DNA from: Nitrospira sp.
GTDB taxonomy: Bacteria; Nitrospirota; Nitrospiria; Nitrospirales; Nitrospiraceae
Direction: 5' to 3'
NCBI GenBank assembly: GCA_024760525.1
Contig: CP060499.1
Span: 1,612,001-1,676,000, forward strand
Length of the DNA: 64,000 nucleotides
Shown here: piece by piece, positions 42,016 to 50,182 of the stretch
Layout of the letters: each line of letters opens with the position of its first letter
Numbering within the stretch: position 1 is the stretch's first letter
The notes under the pieces: model-generated
Database searches by the model: none
What the model saw: the letters and a program-made list of their open reading frames with translations, nothing else
What the model was told of the DNA's origin: nothing
Program-made: the position numbers and the translations under genes

Positions 42016-42924
42016 ATGAGCGTTAAGCGGCGGGTTTATATTAGCGCGCCGAGGGACATTCGCCTGGATCCGCTTCGCAGGAAGATCAAACAGGCGATCG
42101 TCGATGAGATTAAGGGGACGGGCTATGAACCCCAGATCTTCCTTGCTCCTGAGGGTGGCGTTGGGCTGGCTGCTGGCGCCGGTTGGTCGCTTGAGGAGGT
42201 CGAGAAAGTGGCGAGAGGTTGTGCCGGCGCCGCAATCATCGGCCTGCCCTTTTGGAAAACTACGCTGGAGGGGAGAGAGGTTTGGCTTCCGACTGACTAC
42301 TGTCCATATGAGGCTGCCGTGGCACACACACTTGACCTCCCGATCCTCGCAATATCAATAGAGATCGAGCAGCGAGGGATTTTTGACCAACACGCACGAG
42401 TCCACGCCATTACAATTCCTTTGAAAGAAGATCTTTCATGGCTACAGACCGAAAGCTTCCGTGGTCCTTTTGCTACGTGGAAGCGCGCCATCGAGGAGCG
42501 CCGAGACATTTTCCTTGGCTATTGCAGTTCGTCAACTGATACCGCAAATACTCTCAAGGGCTTCCTCATATCGGAGGTTGGTCTCAGTGTGCTTGATTGG
42601 GCAACTGACTTCGATCCTGCCACCTCAATCCTTCAACAGATTGAGATGGCCTCAAAGCGATGCGGCGCAGGCATCTTCCTATTCACCAAGGACGACGAAC
42701 TAGCCGATGGTAGCGCAAAGGTTCAAGCAGTGCCACGAGACAACGTGGTATTTGAAGCGGGCTATTTCAGCGCGCTCAAGGGCAAGTCTAGGGTGCTGAT
42801 CGTACGTGAGTCGGGAGCAAAAATGCCTGCTGACTTGGGTGGTGATATTTATGCTCAGCTTGAAGACCGACAACAGATAGAGCCGATAAAGTCAGTGATT
42901 AGCAGGTTCTTGAACAGCCTGTAA
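42016..42924 (+). CDS. Protein with two nucleotide-binding folds, the C-terminal one TIR-like
   Basis: 302 residues from ATG 42016 (AGAGGAA upstream). The C-terminal half (about 165-290) matches the TIR-like predicted nucleotide-binding family: I-F-L-G-Y-C opening strand, G-A-G-I-F-L-F-T-K-D-D-E, then R-D-N-V-V-F-E-A-G-Y-F with the conserved glutamate (Glu247), S-R-V-L-I-V-R-E, P-A-D-L-G-G. This family includes TIR-type NADase effectors of CBASS/Pycsar systems. The N-terminal half (1-160) looks like a second Rossmann-like domain: V-Y-I-S-A-P-R-D, C-A-G-A-A-I-I-G-L-P-F-W, Y-E-A-A-V-A-H. No cyclase gene is adjacent, so it may be self-sensing. No membrane segment. Confidence 0.72.
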   Translation: MSVKRRVYISAPRDIRLDPLRRKIKQAIVDEIKGTGYEPQIFLAPEGGVGLAAGAGWSLEEVEKVARGCAGAAIIGLPFWKTTLEGREVWLPTDYCPYEAAVAHTLDLPILAISIEIEQRGIFDQHARVHAITIPLKEDLSWLQTESFRGPFATWKRAIEERRDIFLGYCSSSTDTANTLKGFLISEVGLSVLDWATDFDPATSILQQIEMASKRCGAGIFLFTKDDELADGSAKVQAVPRDNVVFEAGYFSALKGKSRVLIVRESGAKMPADLGGDIYAQLEDRQQIEPIKSVISRFLNSL

Positions 42925-43115
42925 AGACCCCTAATCCATTACATCAAGGGTGTTGTGCGGGACTTGAGATTCAATCTCACGACGAATTGGTCGTTAAAGT
43001 ACCCGGCAAACTCTTGGAGTAGTATCCCGAGGACCAGCAGCACTTGAAACAGTCCATCTGACGGAACGGGAAGACCGTTTTCCGGCTCCTGGCCATCCGT
43101 TTAAATGAATGATCA

Positions 43116-44309
43116 TTAAGCTCCCGCTGGCCCACTTTTCGGGTTTTGGGTTACGATCACTGTACCCCAGGCACACATCGTGAACCCAGCAAACAGCCAG
43201 AGCCCAGATTCGTAGCTGCCTGAGAGCCCCTTCATCGTCCCGATGAGTATCGGCAGCAGAAATCCGCCGATAGCCCCGGAAGCCCCTACCACACCGGACG
43301 CCAACCCGATGTCCTTGGGAAACCATTCGGCGACCAACTGGAACACCACGCCGTTGCCGAATCCCATTGCCGCTGTGGCCACGACCATCATCACGACCGC
43401 CATGGTCTGCGAAGGGCTGATCACCGCTACCACCGCTCCTGCGATCACCGGAAGGACATAATAAAGAGTCCGTAGCCCTCCTTGACGATCCGCGACATAG
43501 CCGCCGACCGGACGGATCGCGCTCCCCATGAGTCCGCACAACGCCGCCACCGCGCCAGCCTCAATCGCGTCGATCCGATAGACATCGTGCAGCACCAGCG
43601 GGAGCACACTGCACAGGCCCACGAAACCGCCGAACGTGACGGCATAGAGGAACGAGAGCCAATAGGCCAACCGGCGGTGAATCAACTGCACCGCATGGTA
43701 CCACCAGGCCACCGCACCGTCCTCAGAAATCCTCGCTGTTCGAGGTACCATCAGTACAAATCCCGCCAGAGTGACCGCGACAATCCCGGCCATAATGCCG
43801 CAGACCTGATGCCAATCCAGTGCGGCAACCCAACGCGGCGCCAAAAATAAGATCAACACCGTGCCGATGTTTCCCGATGCCGCGATACCGAGCACAAATC
43901 CTTGTGCCGGCAGAGGATACGCGCGGCTCGCAATCGGGAGCGTGACCGCGAAACTCGCTCCGGCCACGCCCAGACAGATCGAAAAAGCCAGCGCTTCTCC
44001 GTATCCCGTGACACCGAGCCACCCCCAGCACAACACTAGACATTCCATCACGAGGATGCCCACGGCCGTGGGCCTGGCGCCCAGCCAATCCGCGCTCCAT
44101 CCGGCTACCATCCGTAACACCGCCCCGCCGAGTAACGGCAAGGAGACGAGCCAGGCGATTTCGGTCTCGCTCAGCTGCAGGGCCACCATGAGCGGAATGC
44201 TCATGGCCCCGACGAGCAGCCAGACCATGAAACTGACCGTCAGGTGCAACCACGCCCCCGCCAGCGACGGCCAATGACCGCTTTTCAGGATGTCCCAGAT
44301 CCCAGACAC
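43116..44309 (-). CDS. narK: NarK/NasA-type nitrate/nitrite MFS transporter
   Basis: 397 residues with 12 predicted membrane spans. Both nitrate-signature regions of the NNP family are visible: in helix 5 (G-V-A-G-A-S-F-A-V, later Q-G-F-V-L-G-I-A-A-S-G-N-I-G) and in helix 11 (A-S-G-V-V-G-A-S-G-A-I-G-G-F-L-L-P). It would move nitrate or nitrite across the inner membrane, a function expected in a nitrite oxidiser. Monocistronic; the nearest genes are unrelated. Its coding sequence is GC-rich compared with neighbouring island genes. Confidence 0.88.
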   Translation of the reverse strand: MSGIWDILKSGHWPSLAGAWLHLTVSFMVWLLVGAMSIPLMVALQLSETEIAWLVSLPLLGGAVLRMVAGWSADWLGARPTAVGILVMECLVLCWGWLGVTGYGEALAFSICLGVAGASFAVTLPIASRAYPLPAQGFVLGIAASGNIGTVLILFLAPRWVAALDWHQVCGIMAGIVAVTLAGFVLMVPRTARISEDGAVAWWYHAVQLIHRRLAYWLSFLYAVTFGGFVGLCSVLPLVLHDVYRIDAIEAGAVAALCGLMGSAIRPVGGYVADRQGGLRTLYYVLPVIAGAVVAVISPSQTMAVVMMVVATAAMGFGNGVVFQLVAEWFPKDIGLASGVVGASGAIGGFLLPILIGTMKGLSGSYESGLWLFAGFTMCAWGTVIVTQNPKSGPAGA

Positions 44310-44480
44310 GCCAGACCTCCGGATGGATAGCGGTCACTATAGGGGAGCCGCTTTCAGCGGCGCAAGCGAACGCCACCGTTCTATTTTCAGCAAACAGCGA
44401 CAGAAAAAGGCGATTGGCTACGCCTACGCCGAGAATTCATAGGAAAACGTCCGCCAAGTCGAACGTCTTAAATAGGCAGG

Positions 44481-44759
44481 ATGTGTCGAAATCTTCACGA
44501 TGCGAATCAAGCTGCTCGATGTGGCCTCGAAAGCGCGATTTCGCAGCTTCAGTCGGGTGACAAGCTGAAGATATGCGGTATTCAACATCTATCAAGTTCG
44601 ATGAAAGAATGGATCGCTATTATGAACAAAATTGGGGGAAGGGGAGCGGATGTGGAACCGCTTGAAGACTCGCCCGAGGGATTCCTCACCGGGTCAATTT
44701 TAGCTTCTGCTAAAGACTGGAAAGATAAAACGACTAGAAATCAGAATTCTGATAGTTAA
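44481..44759 (+). pseudogene. Fragment resembling a serine recombinase catalytic domain
   Basis: 92 codons. The stretch G-L-E-S-A-I-S-Q-L-Q-S-G-D-K-L, then L-S-S-S-M-K-E-W-I-A-I-M-N-K-I, then G-A-D-V-E-P-L-E-D-S and G-F-L-T-G-S-I-L-A parallels the second half of resolvase/invertase domains (G-D-x-L, L-G-R-S-x-x-D, G-V-x-F-x-S-L-x-E, T-G-x-L). The catalytic-serine N-terminus is missing and the L-G-R-S motif is L-S-S-S. Probably a degenerate piece of an integrase next to its tRNA target. Confidence 0.5.
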
Positions 44760-44805
44760 CCGGCTGCAAACGCACGACAGCCTCGCTTCAGTTATTTGTC
44801 GTTAT

Positions 44806-44980
44806 ATGAGGGTGACTTGCCACGAAATCGGTAAGGCAAGGAGCATTATCCATAGGCTGGTAGGGGGAAAAAAGATTGTGCTGCATCCAACGGAAGACCG
44901 GCTAGGCCGTTACTTCACGGCGGAGCTAGCGGGCGACTATGCTGGACTGATCCCGTTAGTTGTTCAGGGAAAAATAAAGT
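44806..44980 (+). pseudogene. Fragment resembling the C-terminal part of a large serine recombinase
   Basis: The frame from 44806 contains A-R-S-I-I-H-R-L-V-G-G-K-K-I-V-L-H-P-T-E-D, then R-Y-F-T-A-E-L and Y-A-G-L-I-P-L-V-V-Q-G. This is the pattern seen near the C-terminus of large serine recombinases (R-x-L-V-x-G-x-I-x-F-x-P, then a Tyr/Phe strand and G-x-L/L-V). The frame runs straight into the tRNA-Met gene. With the fragment at 44481 it suggests a broken integrase gene abutting the attachment site. Confidence 0.45.
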
Positions 44981-45056
44981 TGGTGGCGGTGGGCCGGATC
45001 GAACGGCCGACCCGCGGCTTATGAGTCCGCTGCTCTGCCAACTGAGCTACACCGCC
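44981..45056 (-). tRNA. tRNA-Met (anticodon CAT)
   Basis: Cloverleaf on the minus strand: acceptor stem GGCGGTG/CACCGCC perfect; D-arm GCTC...GAGC; anticodon loop CTCATAA; T-arm GGCCG/CGGCC around TTCGATC; encoded CCA end, followed by a T-rich tail. The anticodon stem has one A-G mismatch at the pair next to the loop (positions 31-39), which is unusual. An isoleucine tRNA with lysidine-modified CAT is the main alternative identity. Confidence 0.9.
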
Positions 45057-45280
45057 ACGCGAGACTTTCCAAAATGAACGGTAACTATAGCATGCTGCCT
45101 GGGCACTGTATAGATCGCCGCACCACAGCGGTCCGATAGGGGTCGTGAAGACCCCTTTGTCACGGGGGCTGTGAAGGTCCTCAAGGGGTTCAGCCAGTAT
45201 GGGTAGGAGGATAAACAATATAGGCTGAGAGCCTCAACGACGCAGCACTGTACCTGTACATAAAATTATCGAGGGTCGTG

Positions 45281-46657
45281 ATGGACTTTCAGCATTTCAT
45301 CCTACTTGGCGCCGGTTCAGATGTGGCCTGCCGCTATGTCTTTCCTGCCCTGGCTGAGCTGGAAGCGGCAAACCAACTGCCTCAGGAATTTGTGATCTTG
45401 GGGATCACGAGAAAGGTCTGGCAGGATGACGGAACCTTCCGTCGTCACATTGAAGCGCGTGTCAAGGAATGCGGGAGTACCGCAAATCTGAGCGCCTTGC
45501 CGAAATTGTTGACCCGGGTGAATCAGGCGTCAGTGGATCTCTCCGACATTCGTCGGTTCAAAAACGCGATCGGAACGATACGGGATCCCGTCGTGCTCTA
45601 TTTGGGGCTCCCCCCGGCGATCTCAGAAGGAATCGTTGGACGGCTCGGTGAACTGGGCTTGTCTGCCGAAAGCCGAATCATGATAGAAAAGCCGTTCGGT
45701 CACAATCTGCAGTCGGCGCAGGACCTAAACCGCGGGTTACATAAAATGTTTCCTGAAGACCATATTTTTCGTGTCGACCATTTTTTGGCCAAACAGACGG
45801 TGCAGAATATATTGGGCATTCGATTCGCCAACCGGGTCTTGGAGTCGGTATGGGATCATCAGCACGTGGAGAGAGTCGAAATCGTGTGGGAAGAGACGAA
45901 TGCTCTGGAGGGGAGAATTGGGTACTATGACGCCGCCGGCGCTCTCAAGGATATGATTCAAAACCACCTGTTACAGTTGATGTGTTTGCTGGCGCTGGAG
46001 CCTCCTTCGGAGCTTACCGAACCCGAGCTGCATGATCGAAAAATGGAGCTGTTGAAGGCGGTCCGGCCATTCTCCGAGGAGCAAATCGCCGCGCACACGG
46101 CTCGAGGTCGGTATACGGCCGGACAGACAGGGGGCCGTGCTGTAAAGGGATATCTGGATGAACCGGGAGTCGATCCTCATCGTGGTACGGAGACATTCGC
46201 AGAAGTTCGTTTCTTCATCGACAATCCACGGTGGAGGAAGGTCCCATTCGTCTTACGAACCGGGAAGGCGTTGAAGGAAGATCGGCAGGAAATCTCCATA
46301 TTTTTCAAGCCTCCCCGGCACTCAACGTTCATCTCGACTCAGGTGGTCAGATCGAATGAGTTACGATTGGGTCTCAAGCCTGATCAGGTCGGATTGGTTG
46401 TCAATGTGAATGGCCCAGGCAATCCCTTGGAAGCAGAGCCGGTCGAACTTCATACGGATCTTGCGCCGGAGCCGATGACTCCTTATGCGAGCCTCATCAG
46501 GGATGTGCTCATCGGAAACTCGATGTTTTTTATCAGGGACGATGAGGCAGAGGAAGCGTGGAAGGTCATAGACCCGATCACCGCCGCATGGAAGAAAGAT
46601 GTTGTTCCGCTTCAATCCTACCCGGCGGGTTCCATTGGCCTGCCTTCTCTTGAATAG
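45281..46657 (+). CDS. zwf: Glucose-6-phosphate 1-dehydrogenase
   Basis: Oxidises glucose 6-phosphate to the lactone and yields NAD(P)H at the head of the oxidative pentose phosphate pathway. About 458 residues, slightly shorter than most. The Rossmann motif at the start is G-A-G-S-D-V-A, the substrate block is I-E-K-P-F-G, and the active-site signature reads R-V-D-H-F-L-A-K-Q (usually D-H-Y-L-G-K-E), so Lys and His are kept. ATG 45281 is preferred (GTG 45278 precedes it). First core-like gene to the right of the island. Confidence 0.9.
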   Translation: MDFQHFILLGAGSDVACRYVFPALAELEAANQLPQEFVILGITRKVWQDDGTFRRHIEARVKECGSTANLSALPKLLTRVNQASVDLSDIRRFKNAIGTIRDPVVLYLGLPPAISEGIVGRLGELGLSAESRIMIEKPFGHNLQSAQDLNRGLHKMFPEDHIFRVDHFLAKQTVQNILGIRFANRVLESVWDHQHVERVEIVWEETNALEGRIGYYDAAGALKDMIQNHLLQLMCLLALEPPSELTEPELHDRKMELLKAVRPFSEEQIAAHTARGRYTAGQTGGRAVKGYLDEPGVDPHRGTETFAEVRFFIDNPRWRKVPFVLRTGKALKEDRQEISIFFKPPRHSTFISTQVVRSNELRLGLKPDQVGLVVNVNGPGNPLEAEPVELHTDLAPEPMTPYASLIRDVLIGNSMFFIRDDEAEEAWKVIDPITAAWKKDVVPLQSYPAGSIGLPSLE

Positions 46658-46712
46658 AGGAGACATCGCGGGAGTCATTATGGGGAGAGCCTAACCGTAA
46701 CCCATGCTCGTT

Positions 46713-47501
46713 TTATCGCGGTGTTCTCCATCGATGTTTCTGCAGGGACAGCGAATACCCTTGTAGAGCCCCGGCCTGATTCCGGATCGGTTTGATCACG
46801 ATGCTCACGTGACAGAGGGACCCATTGGAACGAGAGCACACGGCTTCATAGACAGCCCGCTCTTCGGTACGCGCTTTTCGATAGGTCTGTGCCCAACTGG
46901 CAGTCCCAATTTCTCGACGGTGGAAGATGCGAAAGACCGGTCGTCCGATCATCTGCTCAATGGAGTAACCGGTTACGTATTGTGCGGCCTGATTCCATTC
47001 GGTCACTCGTCCCCGGCTGTCGCTCAGGACAACAGCCGCCCTCTTTAATCTATTGACAAAAAACCGTAGTCGGTTGAGCCGCGAAGCCGTTGTCGCGAGT
47101 GCCTTCCGGTGCTTGTGTCGCCGCCAGTCGATGTACAAGCATGCCAGGGCAAGGGCCGTCACGGTTGCGGCCCCGATCGCTCGATTGGTTGTCTCGGTTT
47201 GAAAATCTCCGAGCGGCCTCAACAAGAATGCTACAACCATCAAGATCAAGGCCGCCGCCGTGACGGGCACAATGGTAGCCGCTCCTCTCCATTGCAGCGC
47301 AAGGACGATGGCGATGCAGTAGGGCACCCATGTGGCCACTCCGTCCGGTGTTCCGATATCGACCAAGAATGTACATAAGAGAATGATACTCGTGATGGCT
47401 CCAAGCACGATTGGTTGTACACGGATCGGTTTCGACTGATCGTATGGGAACACACCATTCATGATTTTGCCTGATACATCCGGAACCGTGCCGATGGTCA
47501 T
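46713..47501 (-). CDS. Membrane protein with C-terminal PAS domain
   Basis: About 262 residues. Four to five membrane spans occupy about 25-125 (including V-T-A-A-A-L-I-L-M-V-V-A-F-L-L), followed by a basic linker and a PAS domain (about 140-250: A-A-V-V-L-S-D-S-R-G-R-V-T-E-W-N-Q-A-A, G-Y-S-I-E-Q-M-I-G-R-P). No kinase, GGDEF or EAL domain follows, so output must be through a partner. The start is ATG 47501; an in-frame TTG at 47528 is possible. Confidence 0.75.
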   Translation of the reverse strand: MTIGTVPDVSGKIMNGVFPYDQSKPIRVQPIVLGAITSIILLCTFLVDIGTPDGVATWVPYCIAIVLALQWRGAATIVPVTAAALILMVVAFLLRPLGDFQTETTNRAIGAATVTALALACLYIDWRRHKHRKALATTASRLNRLRFFVNRLKRAAVVLSDSRGRVTEWNQAAQYVTGYSIEQMIGRPVFRIFHRREIGTASWAQTYRKARTEERAVYEAVCSRSNGSLCHVSIVIKPIRNQAGALQGYSLSLQKHRWRTPR

Positions 47502-47562
47502 GACGCTGTCTTGAGCGACCCAGGACAAGGTCGTGGGTCATTTACAAATTCGCGTCAACTCC

Positions 47563-48015
47563 TCACTTTGAGGGAGAGGGGGAAACCTTCCCAACCTGTA
47601 TGCTGCCTGTGCGTATGATTTCACCCCCGGGTACACTCGAGGTCATCCTTACGGTGTAGCTATAAAAACCTGGTTTCTTGAAACAGACGCTGGCGGCCTC
47701 TCCTGAAGAGATGTTGGCGGTTTCTCGCATAAGGCCCATAGACCGGAACCCTCGCTGGCAGGACACTTTGTCCAGATCGCCCTCGAGGAATTGGACCTTT
47801 ATGGCAGCCGTTCGATGATTCACAAAGCGCACTTCATCTCCTACGCCTGCACTGGCCTCGCTCGGAGCGTTTTCCTGTTCGATGTTGATGTCGTGAATGG
47901 ATCCGGTTCTGCTCGTATCGGGCAAGCTCATGGCGCATCCCGCTCCGAAAATCGCCACGCCTAACGCGAGCGCTGCCTGTGTCAATGCGCCGTGAGTCGT
48001 ATCAGTGTGTGACAT
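47563..48015 (-). CDS. Lipoprotein with cupredoxin-like domain
   Basis: 150 residues; GGGAGGGG precedes ATG 48015. Lipoprotein signal ending in the lipobox A-G-C. The mature domain (about 45-145) has the strand order of small cupredoxin-like folds: G-D-E-V-R-F-V-N-H-R, a cysteine, A-S-V-C-F-K-K-P-G-F-Y-S-Y-T-V and a final strand. The F/Y-x-Y-x-V end is typical, but the full His/Met copper-ligand set is not evident, so metal binding is doubtful. Confidence 0.68.
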   Translation of the reverse strand: MSHTDTTHGALTQAALALGVAIFGAGCAMSLPDTSRTGSIHDINIEQENAPSEASAGVGDEVRFVNHRTAAIKVQFLEGDLDKVSCQRGFRSMGLMRETANISSGEAASVCFKKPGFYSYTVRMTSSVPGGEIIRTGSIQVGKVSPSPSK

Positions 48016-48229
48016 ACATCCCCTCCCATGGTTGACCACCGTGATTGCCAGGCCCATAGTGCCAGCTCGCGTCTTGGGAAGATGCTGGCAAAGACCCCAG
48101 GGCATGATGTGCCGGAACCAGGGTTCTCACCAGTTCGAGTGGGACGCCGAACCCGTTAGCGTTGAAAATCGGATGGCTTCCGTCATGCAGAGGAGAATGA
48201 ATCCGATTTTTGTGTCACACCATTCAACG

Positions 48230-50182
48230 ATGGCGAAGCAAGACTCTATGTCCGATGCTCCGGAGAATGCGGCGCCGAAATCCATGTCAGCATCAAAGCC
48301 TCAAAGGAACATGCTCGGAGCCTGTGTGGGCGAAGGCGGCGTGCAGTTCAGGGTCTGGGCTCCCAAGGTCGAACGTGTGGAGGTACTGTTCGGGAACGGC
48401 CGCACGTTCGCTCTAGAAAAGGATGCGGGTGGTTACTTCAGCGGAACGATGTCATCCGCCAGCTCCGGGATGACGTATCGCTATCGATTGAACACCGGAG
48501 GGGATTTCCCCGATCCCTGTTCGCGTTTCCAGCCGGAGGGACCTCACGGTCCTTCGCAGATCGTTGCCTCTTCCGCCTATAGCTGGCGAGAACAGGACTG
48601 GCCCGGCGTCAGGATGGCGGGACAGGTCCTGTACGAATTGCATATCGGGGCATTTACCAAGGAAGGCACGTTCGATGCCGCTATTCAGGAGTTGGACGGC
48701 CTCAAGCGTCTTGGGATCACCCTGCTCGAACTCATGCCGGTAGCCGAATTTCCCGGACGTTGGAATTGGGGATATGACGGCGTGTGTCTGTTTGCCCCGT
48801 CGCACAGGTATGGAGATCATGACGCCTTGAAACGCTTCGTGGATGCGGCCCACATGAGGGGGATCGGTGTCATTCTGGACGTCGTGTATAACCATTTCGG
48901 GCCGGATGGAAACTATTTGTCGGTATTCAGCGATGACTATGTGACCGACCGGTATCCGAATGAGTGGGGCCAAGCCCTCAATTTCGATGGGCCCAGGTCC
49001 GAGGGTATGCGCAACATGGTCATTCAGAACGCATGCTATTGGATCAAGGAGTTCCGACTGGACGGCCTTCGGCTCGATGCAACCCACGCGATCCATGATG
49101 CCAGCGAGACGCATATCCTAGGTGACCTATCGGTGGAAGCGCGGCGCACAGCGGGGCAACGGCCGATTGTGCTGATCGCCGAAAGCGAGCAGCAGGACAT
49201 GCGGGCTCTTCGGCCGGTCGATGAAGGAGGGTGGGGGCTGGACGCCATATGGAGCGACGACTTTCATCACACCTGTCGCGTTGCCGTGACCGGACGGCGG
49301 GAAGCCTATTACACGGACTATCTCGGTGCGCCGCAAGAATTGGTGTCCGCCGTGAAGCGAGGGTTTTTGTATCAAGGACAACGGTATCACTGGCAAGGCA
49401 AGGCCCGGGGGACGGTCGTCGGTAAGGAACCGGCGAGCAGCTTTGTGTTTTATCTGCAGAACCATGATCAGATCGGGAATACGTTGATGGGCGATCGGAT
49501 CCACACAATGACCAACCCGGGTCGATACCGGGCGATTACTGCCTTCTGGCTGCTCGCTCCTCAGACCCCCATGTTGTTCATGGGACAGGAATTCGGCGCG
49601 TCGAGCAACTTTCTCTACTTCGTGGATTTTGAGGGGCACGAACTCGGCCCAAAAGTAGCCAAGGGACGACAAGAGTTTTTGAGCCAGTTTCCCAGCTACG
49701 CCTCAGAAGATGCGCAGGCCTCCATGATGGATCCGAGTGATCCCTCGGCTTTTGAGCGATCGAAACTGCATTGGGCGGAGCAGCAAGAGCACGAACCACT
49801 GTACCGGCTGCATTGTGATCTGTTGCGATTGCGTCGGGAGGATAGGGTGTTCTCGGCGCAAGCGCGAGATCGGCTCGACGGAGCTGTGTTGGGTTCGCAT
49901 GCGTTTGTGATCAGATACTACGAAGCAATGGGGTGCGATCGCCTCCTTGTCGTCAATCTTGGTGACGATCTCCATCTGGTTCCTGCCCCTGAGCCGCTCC
50001 TGGCGCCGCCGCAGACGTGGTCTTGGAGCCTCATGTGGTCGAGTGATCACCCGCAGTACGGCGGCTCCGGTACGGTGAATCCACTCACGGAAAAAGGGTG
50101 GCACATTCCGGCCGAGTCCGCGACGTTGTTTCAAATTGATTACGACGGCGCTGCGGTCGTTCGCGAGCAGGACCATGGGTGA
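48230..50182 (+). CDS. treZ: Malto-oligosyltrehalose trehalohydrolase
   Basis: Releases trehalose from maltooligosyl-trehalose (GH13), the second step of the TreY/TreZ route. The region has an N-terminal E-set domain (G-V-Q-F-R-V-W-A-P), a TIM barrel with D-V-V-Y-N-H-F-G-P-D-G, the nucleophile in F-R-L-D-G-L-R-L-D-A, the acid in L-I-A-E-S-E, and H-D-Q-I-G-N. The start is uncertain: in-frame ATGs at 48197 (AGGAG but too close), 48230 and 48248 all precede the conserved domain. It overlaps the next gene by eight bases. No treY is visible in the window. Confidence 0.88.
   Translation: MAKQDSMSDAPENAAPKSMSASKPQRNMLGACVGEGGVQFRVWAPKVERVEVLFGNGRTFALEKDAGGYFSGTMSSASSGMTYRYRLNTGGDFPDPCSRFQPEGPHGPSQIVASSAYSWREQDWPGVRMAGQVLYELHIGAFTKEGTFDAAIQELDGLKRLGITLLELMPVAEFPGRWNWGYDGVCLFAPSHRYGDHDALKRFVDAAHMRGIGVILDVVYNHFGPDGNYLSVFSDDYVTDRYPNEWGQALNFDGPRSEGMRNMVIQNACYWIKEFRLDGLRLDATHAIHDASETHILGDLSVEARRTAGQRPIVLIAESEQQDMRALRPVDEGGWGLDAIWSDDFHHTCRVAVTGRREAYYTDYLGAPQELVSAVKRGFLYQGQRYHWQGKARGTVVGKEPASSFVFYLQNHDQIGNTLMGDRIHTMTNPGRYRAITAFWLLAPQTPMLFMGQEFGASSNFLYFVDFEGHELGPKVAKGRQEFLSQFPSYASEDAQASMMDPSDPSAFERSKLHWAEQQEHEPLYRLHCDLLRLRREDRVFSAQARDRLDGAVLGSHAFVIRYYEAMGCDRLLVVNLGDDLHLVPAPEPLLAPPQTWSWSLMWSSDHPQYGGSGTVNPLTEKGWHIPAESATLFQIDYDGAAVVREQDHG

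Noticed and set aside
15000..45000. Search by eye for CRISPR arrays, insertion sequences and transposases
   Set aside because: No regularly spaced direct repeats and no transposase-like DDE or HUH motifs; the only mobile-element signal is the serine-recombinase-like relic near the tRNA.
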